DNA of 58,733 bases from JAGMES01 sp023128035 (GTDB taxonomy: Bacteria; Bacillota; Halanaerobiia; DY22613), in assembly GCA_030627905.1 (NCBI GenBank), contig DAOVRZ010000023.1, positions 1 through 58,733 of the forward strand, in the 5' to 3' direction. A model generated the notes under the pieces. The model saw only the letters and a program-made list of their open reading frames with translations. It did not search any database and was not told the origin of the DNA. The translations under genes were made by a program, and so were the position numbers. Position 1 is the stretch's first letter, and each line of letters starts with the position of its first letter. This document shows positions 22,984 to 31,541 of this stretch, in pieces.

Positions 22984-25368
22984 ATGAGTGTAGTGATACC
23001 TGTATCGTTTTACCGGAATAAACATGCATCCCGGAAAGAGAAGAGGATTCAGGGGAGGGGAAAGATAAAATTAAAAGCTTATGATTTTTTGATGGCTTTT
23101 TTGGGCTTTATAATGGGACAAGCTGTCCTTGTAGAAGGTTTATCCCCATTTGGAGTAGGGTTTCTTGCGATTTTTGTAGATGCTGACTATCACCGTTTTA
23201 TATTGATCGGGATAGGGGTTGGAATTGGTTCTCTAATTGCTAGAGGTTGGATTGGTTTGGGAGTTACATTAGCTGGCATTTTAGGTATTTATATTATTCG
23301 TCTATGGAGAGGGAAAGTTAAGTATGATGCCCAGAAGGGAATTATTATAGCTAGTATGGTGTTAGGGTTTTATCTTTTGAAATATCTTTTAACAAAGGGT
23401 GATATCTATCAGTTATTGATGGGAATATTGGAGCCGTTGCTGATTCTTTGTGTATCATGGTTATTTGCTGAAGGGTTAACAGAGTTAGTATCTGGTGAGA
23501 GGTTTAAGTTAACTAGAACAAATGTTTTAGCGATGCTTTTTTTGATCTCAGGAATGATAATTGGTCTTCCTAGGATCTTAATTTTTGGAGTACGTTTAGA
23601 TTATGTAGTAATTCAAATAATATTAATGAGTATCGCTACAGCAGGAGGAATGAATCATTCTACAGTTTTGGGGATGTTTTTGGGGTTGGCTCTGGCATTG
23701 ACAGGGTTTTATGACCCTGTAATGATTGGTTTATACGGCGTTATTGGTATGATAGGAGGCTTTTTTAGAGAATATGGCCGCTTGGCAGTGATATTAGGGA
23801 TGATTTTAGCCAACTTAATTTTCTCTGGGCTAGGTATTGTAAAAACTCCTGTGGAGTATATTTTTCTTGAATCAATTGTATCTGGGGTCATTTTTTTAAT
23901 GATACCAATTTCGGTTATAACTAATTTAAGAAAATATTTACCCTCTACAGGTGAATTTTTAATCTGCGAAGAGGATTATCAGCAGGAGATTCAGCAGCAG
24001 TTTTTAGAACGTCTAGAGGAATTTTCTCAAGTTTTTAGAGAACTAAGTGTTACTTTTAAGGAAGTCTCTGCATCAGAAGAGGTTGAAGAAGATGATTTGA
24101 GTTATTTCCTTTATATTATTTCCAACAGGGTTTGTAAGGGATGTAGTTATGAAAGTTATTGTTGGGATCAACATTTTTATCAGACATATTCGCAAATATT
24201 TAAATTATTATCAGTTTTGGAGAGTCAGGGTAAAGCTAAGGGAGAGGATTTTATTCGGTTTTTGAAAGGCCATTGTCGAAACTTAAATAGATTGAAAAAT
24301 TCTATCGATGGCTCTTTAGAACTCTACGAACTACATCGTTATTGGAATAAAAAGTTAAAAAGTAATCAGACAATAGTAGCTGATCAATTAGAGGAAATTG
24401 GTCAAATTATTGAAGGGTTTTCTAATGAATTGAATTTAGTTTCTGCAAAAAAAGAGGATATGGAAAGACTACTTAAATCGAGATTAGAGGAAAATGGTTT
24501 GAGAATTGCACAATGCCATTTTACAGGTAAAATAGGAGAAGAACAATTAAATATTTCTATTACTAAAGAACACTGCTCTGGAACTTGCGAATGTAGACGA
24601 ATTTTCCAAACAATAAATCAGATGATTCAACAACCAATGACTAATTATGAACGGGTTTGTGGGTTAGAGACAAGCCAAAGTTTATGCTATTTAAAGTTTT
24701 GTCCAGCTAGAAAGTATAAAATAGAGGTAGGATATTGTAATGAACCTCAAGCTGGTCAGGAGATTTCTGGAGACACTATAGTTTATCAATATTTGAAATC
24801 AGGAAAGTTTATGTTGGTTTTAAGTGATGGGATGGGTATAGGTGAGGAAGCATCTAAAGAGAGTCGTTCAGCGGTGCATCTGGTTCAAAAAATTATTCGG
24901 GCAGGGTTTAATCATGATCTAGCGGTAAGGACAGTGAATGCTGCTTTGCTAAGTCGTTCTACAGATGAAAGTTTTGCTACTATGGATTTGTCCTTAATTG
25001 ATCTTTTTAATGGAGAGATTGAATTGATAAAGATTGGAGCAGCGGCTAGTTTTATAAAACGAGGTTATGAAGTAAATCTAGTACAGGGTAGCTCGTTACC
25101 AGTAGGGATATTGCAGAACGTAGAACCTTCGAGTTTTAAGAGAAGACTCCAGACTGAAGATTTTGTGATATTGATGACCGATGGAATTTTGGATGCAGTA
25201 AACACGGCCAACAAAGAGGAATGGATGGTTCGTGTTTTACGGCAATGTTCTTTTGAAAGACCTGAAGATATGGCAAAATATATTTATTCTCAAGCCGTAG
25301 GAAATGGAATACCAAAAGATGACATGACAGTAGTGGTTTTAAAATTAGAAGAGGAAAAAAATAATTAG
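22984..25368 (+). CDS. spoIIE: Stage II sporulation protein E, PP2C phosphatase
   Basis: SpoIIE dephosphorylates SpoIIAA to free sigma-F and takes part in asymmetric septation. The ~794 residues show about ten membrane segments in the first third, a central helical/FtsZ-binding region with Cys motifs (CKGCSYESYCWD), and a C-terminal PP2C domain (VLSDGMGIGEEASKESRSAV, MDLSLIDLFNGEIELIKIGA, LMTDGILDAV, DDMTVVVLKL). ATG 22984 follows GAGGAGGG; a longer frame to 22873 would run through the promoter, so it is rejected. Promoter elements point to Spo0A control. Confidence 0.95.
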   Translation: MSVVIPVSFYRNKHASRKEKRIQGRGKIKLKAYDFLMAFLGFIMGQAVLVEGLSPFGVGFLAIFVDADYHRFILIGIGVGIGSLIARGWIGLGVTLAGILGIYIIRLWRGKVKYDAQKGIIIASMVLGFYLLKYLLTKGDIYQLLMGILEPLLILCVSWLFAEGLTELVSGERFKLTRTNVLAMLFLISGMIIGLPRILIFGVRLDYVVIQIILMSIATAGGMNHSTVLGMFLGLALALTGFYDPVMIGLYGVIGMIGGFFREYGRLAVILGMILANLIFSGLGIVKTPVEYIFLESIVSGVIFLMIPISVITNLRKYLPSTGEFLICEEDYQQEIQQQFLERLEEFSQVFRELSVTFKEVSASEEVEEDDLSYFLYIISNRVCKGCSYESYCWDQHFYQTYSQIFKLLSVLESQGKAKGEDFIRFLKGHCRNLNRLKNSIDGSLELYELHRYWNKKLKSNQTIVADQLEEIGQIIEGFSNELNLVSAKKEDMERLLKSRLEENGLRIAQCHFTGKIGEEQLNISITKEHCSGTCECRRIFQTINQMIQQPMTNYERVCGLETSQSLCYLKFCPARKYKIEVGYCNEPQAGQEISGDTIVYQYLKSGKFMLVLSDGMGIGEEASKESRSAVHLVQKIIRAGFNHDLAVRTVNAALLSRSTDESFATMDLSLIDLFNGEIELIKIGAAASFIKRGYEVNLVQGSSLPVGILQNVEPSSFKRRLQTEDFVILMTDGILDAVNTANKEEWMVRVLRQCSFERPEDMAKYIYSQAVGNGIPKDDMTVVVLKLEEEKNN

Positions 25369-25399
25369 TAGAGTGAAATAATCTTTTTCAAGCTTTCAG

Positions 25400-25432
25400 A
25401 ATCTTCTATTTTACATAGAAGATTTTCTTTTA
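25400..25432 (+). terminator. Intrinsic terminator after spoIIE
   Basis: AATCTTCTAT (25400-25409) pairs with ATAGAAGATT (25415-25424), followed by a T-rich tract. Confidence 0.85.
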
Positions 25433-25442
25433 TTTTTTTGAA

Positions 25443-25472
25443 GCAGGACAATAAAAGGTAAATGTCGAATAA
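25443..25472 (+). promoter_or_regulatory. Candidate sigma-H promoter of the tilS operon
   Basis: gcAGGACAA (25443-25451) and GTCGAATAA (25464-25472), 12 nt apart, match the sigma-H elements RNAGGAWWW and RNNGAATWW well. The -10 also contains TGTCGAA, the Spo0A box core. It lies about 140 nt before tilS. Confidence 0.6.
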
Positions 25473-25526
25473 ATAAGTTTATGCGTTTAGCTGACGACAC
25501 CAATTTTCGGTATTTTTTCCTGCAAA

Positions 25527-25560
25527 TTTATTTACACGGAAATTTTATTTACACGGAAAG
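25527..25560 (+). repeat. Two 17-bp tandem repeats in the tilS leader
   Basis: TTTATTTACACGGAAAT (25527-25543) is followed by TTTATTTACACGGAAAG (25544-25560), then tttccg, which makes ggaaagtttcc palindromic. It lies between the candidate sigma-H promoter and tilS. It may bind a regulator. Confidence 0.75.
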
Positions 25561-25613
25561 TTTCCGCATAATCCAGAATGGTTCGGTTTAACATATAGAT
25601 TGGGGATGAAAAA

Positions 25614-27011
25614 ATGACCATCTTGGATAAAGTACGTTTTACTATTAAAAAATATGGACTCATTATGGATGGAGATTTGGTTTTAGTGGCAGTATCAGGT
25701 GGTCCTGATTCTTTAGCAATGTTAGAGATTTTAAGTCGTTTAAAAGACGTGTTTAACTTTCAACTCCATGTGGTACACTTAAATCACAAACTTCGTGAAG
25801 AAGCTAAAAAAGAGGCTGAATTCGTTCGATCTTTTGCAGAATCTCGTGATATTTCTGTAACAATTTTTGAGTATGATATACCTGATTTGTTAGCAAAAGA
25901 AGGTGGCTCGGTTCAAGATCAGGCAAGAGAAATTCGTTATAGATTATTTAATAATTTAGCAACAGAAATTGGTGCAGATAAAATTGCTCTTGGGCATCAT
26001 GGAGATGATTTAGCTGAAACAGTATTGATGCGTTTTTTACGGGGATCGGGTTTAGAAGGCTTAATCGGTTTTACTCCTCAGAGTAGAGAAAAACTTATTC
26101 GACCATTAATTAGTCTAACTCGTGATGAAATTGAATATTTCTGTCAAAGAGAAGGTTTTATACCTTGCTATGATCCTTCTAATACAAAGCCAGTTTATTT
26201 TAGGAATCGGGTTCGCTTGAAATTGATTCCTGAATTAGAAGCTGATTATAATCCAAAAATTCGTCATCAATTAGTTCAAATGTCACATATGTTGGACGAA
26301 GAAAATCAATTACTTGAAGAATATGCGAACAAGATTTTTGAAGAAGTACTATTAAAATCTGAGAAGGAAGTCCTATATTTCAATATTCAGGCTTTGTCTA
26401 AGAAAAAACCTGCTATGGTGAGAAGGATTTTGCGAATAGGAATTGAAAAATTAAAGGGTGACAAAAAAAATCTCTATTACCAACATTATTTTCAGATGCA
26501 AGATTTGATCTTCCATAGTGATCCTGGGAAAATGATAGATTTACCAGATGAGTATCTAATTTATCGAGGATATCAAGAATTGGTGTTTGGAAAAAAATAT
26601 AAAATATTAAAAAAATCTTTGAGTGACTATATTTTACAGATTACAGGTGAGACCTATGTAGAGGAACTGAATTTAAGGATAAAAAGTGAAGTGGTAACTG
26701 GAAGAGTACTGACTAAAGGAGATCAGATTGCAATAGATGCAGATCTGGTAGGGCTTTATTTGAAGATTCGCTCGCGTAGGCCAGGAGATTGGTTTTGTCC
26801 CTTAGGTCTTAAGGGAAAGAAGAAAGTAAAAAAATTTATGATTGATGAAAAAGTGGATCGTTTCCTTAGGGATTTGATTCCAATTTTGACGACACCAGAA
26901 GGAGAAATTATCTGGATTGTAGGTTATCGATTGGACGAACGGTTTAAAGTAACAGCCAAAACGAAAAGAACTTGTTTAATAACAACTGTAAAGGAGGATT
27001 ATGAAAGATGA
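25614..27011 (+). CDS. tilS: tRNA(Ile)-lysidine synthase
   Basis: TilS makes lysidine at C34 of tRNA-Ile(CAU), an essential step. The PP-loop VAVSGGPDSLAML is near residue 28, HLNHKLREEA near 55, LGHHGDDLAETVLMRFLRGS near 125 (first part of the ATP site) and FRNRVRLKLIPEL near 195. The C-terminal domain RSRRPGDWFCPLGLKGKKK and the usual ending are present. 465 residues is typical. It overlaps hpt by 4 nt, as in many Firmicutes. Confidence 0.96.
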   Translation: MTILDKVRFTIKKYGLIMDGDLVLVAVSGGPDSLAMLEILSRLKDVFNFQLHVVHLNHKLREEAKKEAEFVRSFAESRDISVTIFEYDIPDLLAKEGGSVQDQAREIRYRLFNNLATEIGADKIALGHHGDDLAETVLMRFLRGSGLEGLIGFTPQSREKLIRPLISLTRDEIEYFCQREGFIPCYDPSNTKPVYFRNRVRLKLIPELEADYNPKIRHQLVQMSHMLDEENQLLEEYANKIFEEVLLKSEKEVLYFNIQALSKKKPAMVRRILRIGIEKLKGDKKNLYYQHYFQMQDLIFHSDPGKMIDLPDEYLIYRGYQELVFGKKYKILKKSLSDYILQITGETYVEELNLRIKSEVVTGRVLTKGDQIAIDADLVGLYLKIRSRRPGDWFCPLGLKGKKKVKKFMIDEKVDRFLRDLIPILTTPEGEIIWIVGYRLDERFKVTAKTKRTCLITTVKEDYER

Positions 27012-27553
27012 AAGCTGATGTTGAAAAGATATTAGTTACTGAGGAAGAGATTCAAGTTAGGATTCAAGAACTTGGAAAGGAGATTAATAATTTTTATCAG
27101 GATAAAACTGAAGAATTAATTATGGTTTGTGTTTTACGAGGGGCAGTTATATTTTTGGCAGATCTGGCTCGCCAGATTAAACGCCCAGTTGTTTTTGATT
27201 TCATGGATGTTTCCAGTTATGGTGTTGGAACTGAATCTTCTGGTTCTGTCCGGATTATTAAAGACTTACAGGAGGATATTAAAGATAAGCATGTTTTAAT
27301 TGTTGAAGACATTATTGATACAGGTTTGACATTGAAAAAAGTTGTGGAGATTTTGGAGACTAGAGAACCAGTTAGTATTAAAATCTGCACTTTATTAGAT
27401 AAACCTGCAAGGAGAACCGAAAAACATGTTACTTCGGATTTTAATGGTTTTGAGATTCCTGATCAGTTTGTTATTGGCTATGGTTTAGATTATGCTGAAA
27501 AATATCGTAACTTACCATTTATCGGAGTGTTAAAGCCTGAGGTTTATGCATAA
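27008..27553 (+). CDS. hpt: Hypoxanthine phosphoribosyltransferase
   Basis: 181 residues. It converts hypoxanthine and guanine with PRPP to IMP and GMP. The PRPP loop VLIVEDIIDTGLTL is near residue 98, with CVLRGAVIFLADLAR near 45 and the C-terminal DQFVIGYGLDYAEKYRNLPF. AAGGAGG precedes ATG 27008, which overlaps the tilS stop. The order tilS-hpt-ftsH is conserved in Firmicutes. Confidence 0.96.
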   Translation: MKADVEKILVTEEEIQVRIQELGKEINNFYQDKTEELIMVCVLRGAVIFLADLARQIKRPVVFDFMDVSSYGVGTESSGSVRIIKDLQEDIKDKHVLIVEDIIDTGLTLKKVVEILETREPVSIKICTLLDKPARRTEKHVTSDFNGFEIPDQFVIGYGLDYAEKYRNLPFIGVLKPEVYA

Positions 27554-27581
27554 GTTTAAAATATATTCTTAAGTATTAGGT

Positions 27582-27610
27582 TTGCTTATTTACCATCATT
27601 ATGGTATAAT
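27582..27610 (+). promoter_or_regulatory. Sigma-A promoter of ftsH
   Basis: TTGCTT (27582-27587) and TATAAT (27605-27610) with 17 nt between, 38 nt before the ftsH start. So ftsH has its own promoter besides read-through from hpt. Confidence 0.8.
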
Positions 27611-27648
27611 ACCTAAGTAATTTTATCTCGGTGAGGGGAGGTTTAAAA

Positions 27649-29538
27649 TTGAAAAGTTTTACAAAAAATATAGGTGTTTATGTTATAATTATTGCAATTG
27701 CGATTTTGTTAGCTAATTTCGTGATCCCCAAAACAGGAAAAGGTCCGGATATGACCTATACCAGTTTTTATGATTTGGTTGATAAAGGTCAAATTCGTGA
27801 AGTAAATGTTGTGGGTTCAGATATTATTCAAGGAGAATATAAGGGTGACGAATATATTCTGAATGTTCCTGCTGAGAAAATATCTGATTTATTGGATTTC
27901 ATGAAATCAAAGAATGTGGTAATTAATACGAAACCAGAACCAACAGCACCATGGTGGACAGCTGTTTTGAGCTATATTTTACCAATGGTTATTTTGATTG
28001 CTGTTTGGATTTTCTTTATGCAACGAATGCAAGGCGGCGGCAATAGGGTTATGAACTTTGGTAAAAGTAAAGCTCGGATGCTTGATGATGAGAAAAAGAA
28101 GGTTACTTTTGCTGATGTAGCTAACTATGAAGAAGTAAAAGAAGAGTTGATAGAGATTGTTGAGTTTTTGAAAGATCCACGTAAATTTACGGAGATGGGT
28201 GCAAAGATTCCTAAAGGTGTACTTTTAGTTGGACCTCCAGGAACAGGTAAAACCCTTTTAGCTCGTGCAGTTGCAGGAGAAGCGGGTGTACCTTTCTTTG
28301 TTATTAGTGGTTCTGACTTTGTGGAGATGTTTGTTGGTGTAGGTGCTTCAAGAGTGCGGGATCTTTTTGAGCAAGCTAAACGTAATGCGCCATGTATTAT
28401 CTTTATAGATGAATTAGATGCAGTAGGGCGTCAGAGAGGTGCAGGCTTAGGTGGAGGCCATGATGAAAGAGAGCAGACTTTGAACCAACTATTGGTTGAA
28501 ATGGACGGCTTTGAGGGAACTGAAGGCGTTATTGTTATGGCTGCAACTAACCGCTCAGATGTATTGGATCGTGCGTTATTAAGACCAGGTCGATTTGATC
28601 GCCAGGTTGTAGTAGATCTTCCTGATTATAAAGGAAGATTAGGAATTTTACAAATTCATGTCAATAATAAACATATAGCTGATGATGTAGATTTAGATGC
28701 GTTAGCTCGTCGAACACCTGGTTTTACAGGTGCAGACTTACAGAACTTAGCAAATGAAGCTGCCATTCTAGCTGTTCGTAAGAATCAAAAAGTAATTACC
28801 ATGAGTAACTTTGACAATGCAATTGATCGGATAATAGCTGGTATTGAACGACGGGGTCATAAGTTTACTGAGGAAGATCTTAAATTAGTTGCTTATCACG
28901 AGACAGGTCATGCTCTTTTGTTTGAACTTTTAGGTGGGATTACCCAAGCACACAAAGTCTCTATTATTCCTCGAGGACGTGCAGGCGGTTATACAATACC
29001 TATTCCTAAAGAAGAGCGGATGAGAGTAACCAAGAAAGATTTGACACATCGAATTATCGCAAGTTTAGGTGGTCGTGCTGCTGAAGAGATCTTTTTGGGT
29101 GACATTAGTACAGGTGCTCAAAATGATCTTCAACAAGCAACATCTACTGCTCGTGCTATGGTTACTGAGTATGGTATGAGTGATAAATTAGGTCATATTG
29201 CTTTAGGACATCGACATGATGAACAGGTATTTTTAGGTCGAGATATATCTCGTGATCGGAATTATAGTGAGAAGATCGCAGCCATCATTGATGAGGAGAT
29301 CAAAGCTCTCCTTGATGATAGTTATAATCGGGCTAAAACTCTGTTGAAAGAAAATGCTGATATGGTAGAGAGAATGGTAAAAGCTCTTTATAAATATGAG
29401 GTTCTTGATGCGGGACAGATTAAAAAGATCGTAAAAGGTGAACCTTTGGATAGTGGTGAAGAGTACACCCCTACCAGTGAAGAAGATAACCATCAGGCGA
29501 ATCAAGAAACAGAACCTGAGGGAGAGAAAAACGAATAA
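27649..29538 (+). CDS. ftsH: ATP-dependent zinc metalloprotease FtsH
   Basis: Membrane-anchored AAA protease. Two N-terminal spans (VYVIIIAIAILLANFVI and AVLSYILPMVILIAVWIFF), AAA module with GPPGTGKTLLARAVAGEAG and IIFIDELDAVGRQRG, SRH TNRSDVLDRALLRPGRFDR, and zinc motif HETGH with downstream metal ligand region. TTG 27649 is preferred: GGGGAGG lies 7 nt upstream; a start at GTG 27631 would overlap that site. About 629 residues, typical. It degrades regulators and membrane proteins, and in Bacillus it affects entry into sporulation. Confidence 0.97.
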   Translation: MKSFTKNIGVYVIIIAIAILLANFVIPKTGKGPDMTYTSFYDLVDKGQIREVNVVGSDIIQGEYKGDEYILNVPAEKISDLLDFMKSKNVVINTKPEPTAPWWTAVLSYILPMVILIAVWIFFMQRMQGGGNRVMNFGKSKARMLDDEKKKVTFADVANYEEVKEELIEIVEFLKDPRKFTEMGAKIPKGVLLVGPPGTGKTLLARAVAGEAGVPFFVISGSDFVEMFVGVGASRVRDLFEQAKRNAPCIIFIDELDAVGRQRGAGLGGGHDEREQTLNQLLVEMDGFEGTEGVIVMAATNRSDVLDRALLRPGRFDRQVVVDLPDYKGRLGILQIHVNNKHIADDVDLDALARRTPGFTGADLQNLANEAAILAVRKNQKVITMSNFDNAIDRIIAGIERRGHKFTEEDLKLVAYHETGHALLFELLGGITQAHKVSIIPRGRAGGYTIPIPKEERMRVTKKDLTHRIIASLGGRAAEEIFLGDISTGAQNDLQQATSTARAMVTEYGMSDKLGHIALGHRHDEQVFLGRDISRDRNYSEKIAAIIDEEIKALLDDSYNRAKTLLKENADMVERMVKALYKYEVLDAGQIKKIVKGEPLDSGEEYTPTSEEDNHQANQETEPEGEKNE

Positions 29539-29555
29539 ACAAATTTGGTGAATTA

Positions 29556-29585
29556 AGCCGCTGATAATATGTCAGCGGCTTTTTA
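29556..29585 (+). terminator. Intrinsic terminator after ftsH
   Basis: AGCCGCTGA (29556-29564) pairs with TCAGCGGCT (29572-29580), with T5 after. Confidence 0.93.
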
Positions 29586-29631
29586 TATTTTCAAAGTTTA
29601 GAGTTAAAGCTAATCATATAATAGATTAATA

Positions 29632-29660
29632 TTGACAGTTGAAAGGAAATATGGTAGTAT
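29632..29660 (+). promoter_or_regulatory. Sigma-A promoter of the chemoreceptor gene
   Basis: TTGACA (29632-29637) and TAGTAT (29655-29660) with 17 nt between, about 64 nt before the start codon. Confidence 0.7.
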
Positions 29661-29723
29661 ATATTTACCTATAGGGGGTATAATTTTTTATAATATATGG
29701 TGACTTAATTAGGGGGAATGAAA

Positions 29724-31412
29724 ATGAGGTTATTTCATAAGTTTTTATTAGGTTTTTTGGTAATGGTCAGTCTAATAATGGTGACCCAGCTTATTTCAGT
29801 GTACTATTTTAATCAAGAATCTCAATTGCACGATGAGATAGTAAAACATCTTTATTTAGGAATGTTCTTAGAAGAGAAAGAAGGAGATCATTTTGCTTGG
29901 ATGGAGCATATTAGTAGAATGTTTGTTGAGGATCAATTACCTGAAGTTCTTACTAATTACGATGACTGTAGTCTAGGGAAATGGTATTATTCATATGAGT
30001 CTGAAGAACATAACCATAATATATACACTGAATTAGAAGAACCACATATAAAATTACATGAAACAGGCTTTAAAATCATTGAACTATATGAATCAGGTAA
30101 TATAGAGGAAGCAAAAAGAGTTTACCAAACAGATATGATATCTGCAGTTGCAAGTTTAAGAGAAGTTCTTCAACAGTTTCAGGAAGTTCAAGAAATAAAA
30201 ATCCAAGAATTAGAGAAGGATGAAGAAGAAAAACAACAAACAGTTAGAAAAAATATCATTATTATCGTTGCGATAGCTTTATTAATTTCCTTATTAATAG
30301 TTTTCATTTTAAATAAAATTATTGTTAAACCTATAAAAATTGTATCAGAAAGAGCTATCAAGGTTTCTGAAGGTGACTTATCTGTAGTTATAGAAGGAGA
30401 GTCAGTTGAAGAAGATAAAAATACTAAAGATGAGATAAAATTGTTATCTGGAGCATTTGATAAGATGGTTAAAAATATTAGAGTTTTAGTTTCACAGATT
30501 GATCAAACATCAACTAGCTTAGCAAAATCCAGTGAGGAGTTAAGTTCTGCTTCACAAAATTCTAGTGCTACTTTTGAGGAAGTAGCAGCATCTATTGAAG
30601 AGATGGCAGTACGTCAGCAGGTTCAATCTGATTATTTTAATGAAGTAAATTCTAATGTTCAGGGGATATTTGAGCAGTTAAGTGATGCTGATAAAGTTGG
30701 AAAGGATTCTCTAAGTCTTGCAGAAGTAAATTTAAGCAAAGCTGATGTGGGCGAAAAGTCAATTAATTTGTTAATTGAGCAAATGGATGTAATCAAAGAA
30801 ACGATTGGAGTCAACGCTGAGGTTTCACATGGATTAGTTCAGCAGGTAGATCAGATTGAAGAAATAGTGAACTTCATTGATAATATAGCTAGACAAACTC
30901 AGCTTCTAGCTTTAAATGCTGCTATTGAGGCGGCAAGGGCAGGAGATGCCGGATTAGGCTTCTCTGTAGTTTCAGATGAGATTAAATCTTTAGCTGAAGA
31001 GACTACTAATTCTGCTACGAGAATCAAAGAATTGATTAAAAATACCCAAAAGGAAGCTAATCAATCATATCAAGTGATGTTGGAAGGTAAAGATAAAGTA
31101 GATATAGGAATCAACATAGTAAATCAAACCCGGCAACTGTTTGCTGATATTTTTGAGGCTTCGAAAAAAACATCAGCGGGAAGTGAGCAGACTGCTGCAT
31201 CGATAGAAAAGATATCTAGTTTGGTGGAAGAGTTAAAAGATAAAATCGGTGAGGCGAGTAGAATTTCTATGGAAAATTCAGCAAGTTCTCAGGAAGTTGC
31301 TGCATCTACCGAAGAACAAACAGCGACTATTGAGCAGATATCAGCTATGGCTGAAAGCTTAAATGAGGTGGCTGAGCGTTTAGAAGAAATGATGAAACAG
31401 TTCGAAACTTAA
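29724..31412 (+). CDS. Methyl-accepting chemotaxis protein with extracytoplasmic CZB-like domain
   Basis: ~562-residue chemoreceptor. Membrane span 1 is at residues 7-27, and span 2 near 175-196. Between them, the ~130-residue sensor has H56, W59, C82 (in CSLGKWYY), H108 and H112, which matches the zinc-binding CZB pattern. HAMP follows, then the MCP signalling domain with its hairpin tip IARQTQLLALNAAIEAARAG (tip position near residue 385). ATG 29724 is preferred over 29718 because AGGGGG is then 6-7 nt away. It has its own promoter. Ligand could be zinc or hypochlorite-type signals by analogy. Confidence 0.88.
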   Translation: MRLFHKFLLGFLVMVSLIMVTQLISVYYFNQESQLHDEIVKHLYLGMFLEEKEGDHFAWMEHISRMFVEDQLPEVLTNYDDCSLGKWYYSYESEEHNHNIYTELEEPHIKLHETGFKIIELYESGNIEEAKRVYQTDMISAVASLREVLQQFQEVQEIKIQELEKDEEEKQQTVRKNIIIIVAIALLISLLIVFILNKIIVKPIKIVSERAIKVSEGDLSVVIEGESVEEDKNTKDEIKLLSGAFDKMVKNIRVLVSQIDQTSTSLAKSSEELSSASQNSSATFEEVAASIEEMAVRQQVQSDYFNEVNSNVQGIFEQLSDADKVGKDSLSLAEVNLSKADVGEKSINLLIEQMDVIKETIGVNAEVSHGLVQQVDQIEEIVNFIDNIARQTQLLALNAAIEAARAGDAGLGFSVVSDEIKSLAEETTNSATRIKELIKNTQKEANQSYQVMLEGKDKVDIGINIVNQTRQLFADIFEASKKTSAGSEQTAASIEKISSLVEELKDKIGEASRISMENSASSQEVAASTEEQTATIEQISAMAESLNEVAERLEEMMKQFET

Positions 31413-31436
31413 AATATTATAAAATTTTATTATCTT

Positions 31437-31469
31437 AAGGTCAAAGATTAAAATTCTTTGACCTTTTTG
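31437..31469 (+). terminator. Intrinsic terminator
   Basis: AAGGTCAAAG (31437-31446) pairs with CTTTGACCTT (31456-31465), T residues follow. Confidence 0.9.
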
Positions 31470-31541
31470 TTATTTTGTATGAAGGATTATTATAAGGAAT
31501 GAAGAATATATTATCATGCATAATAGAAAAGGGGTTATAAT

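Noticed and set aside
11850..31530. TATCATGCATAATA shared by the arcC and ilvD upstream regions (about 11856 and 31513)
   Set aside because: A 14-mer of low complexity is expected to recur by chance in a 58-kb AT-rich window, and the surroundings do not match.
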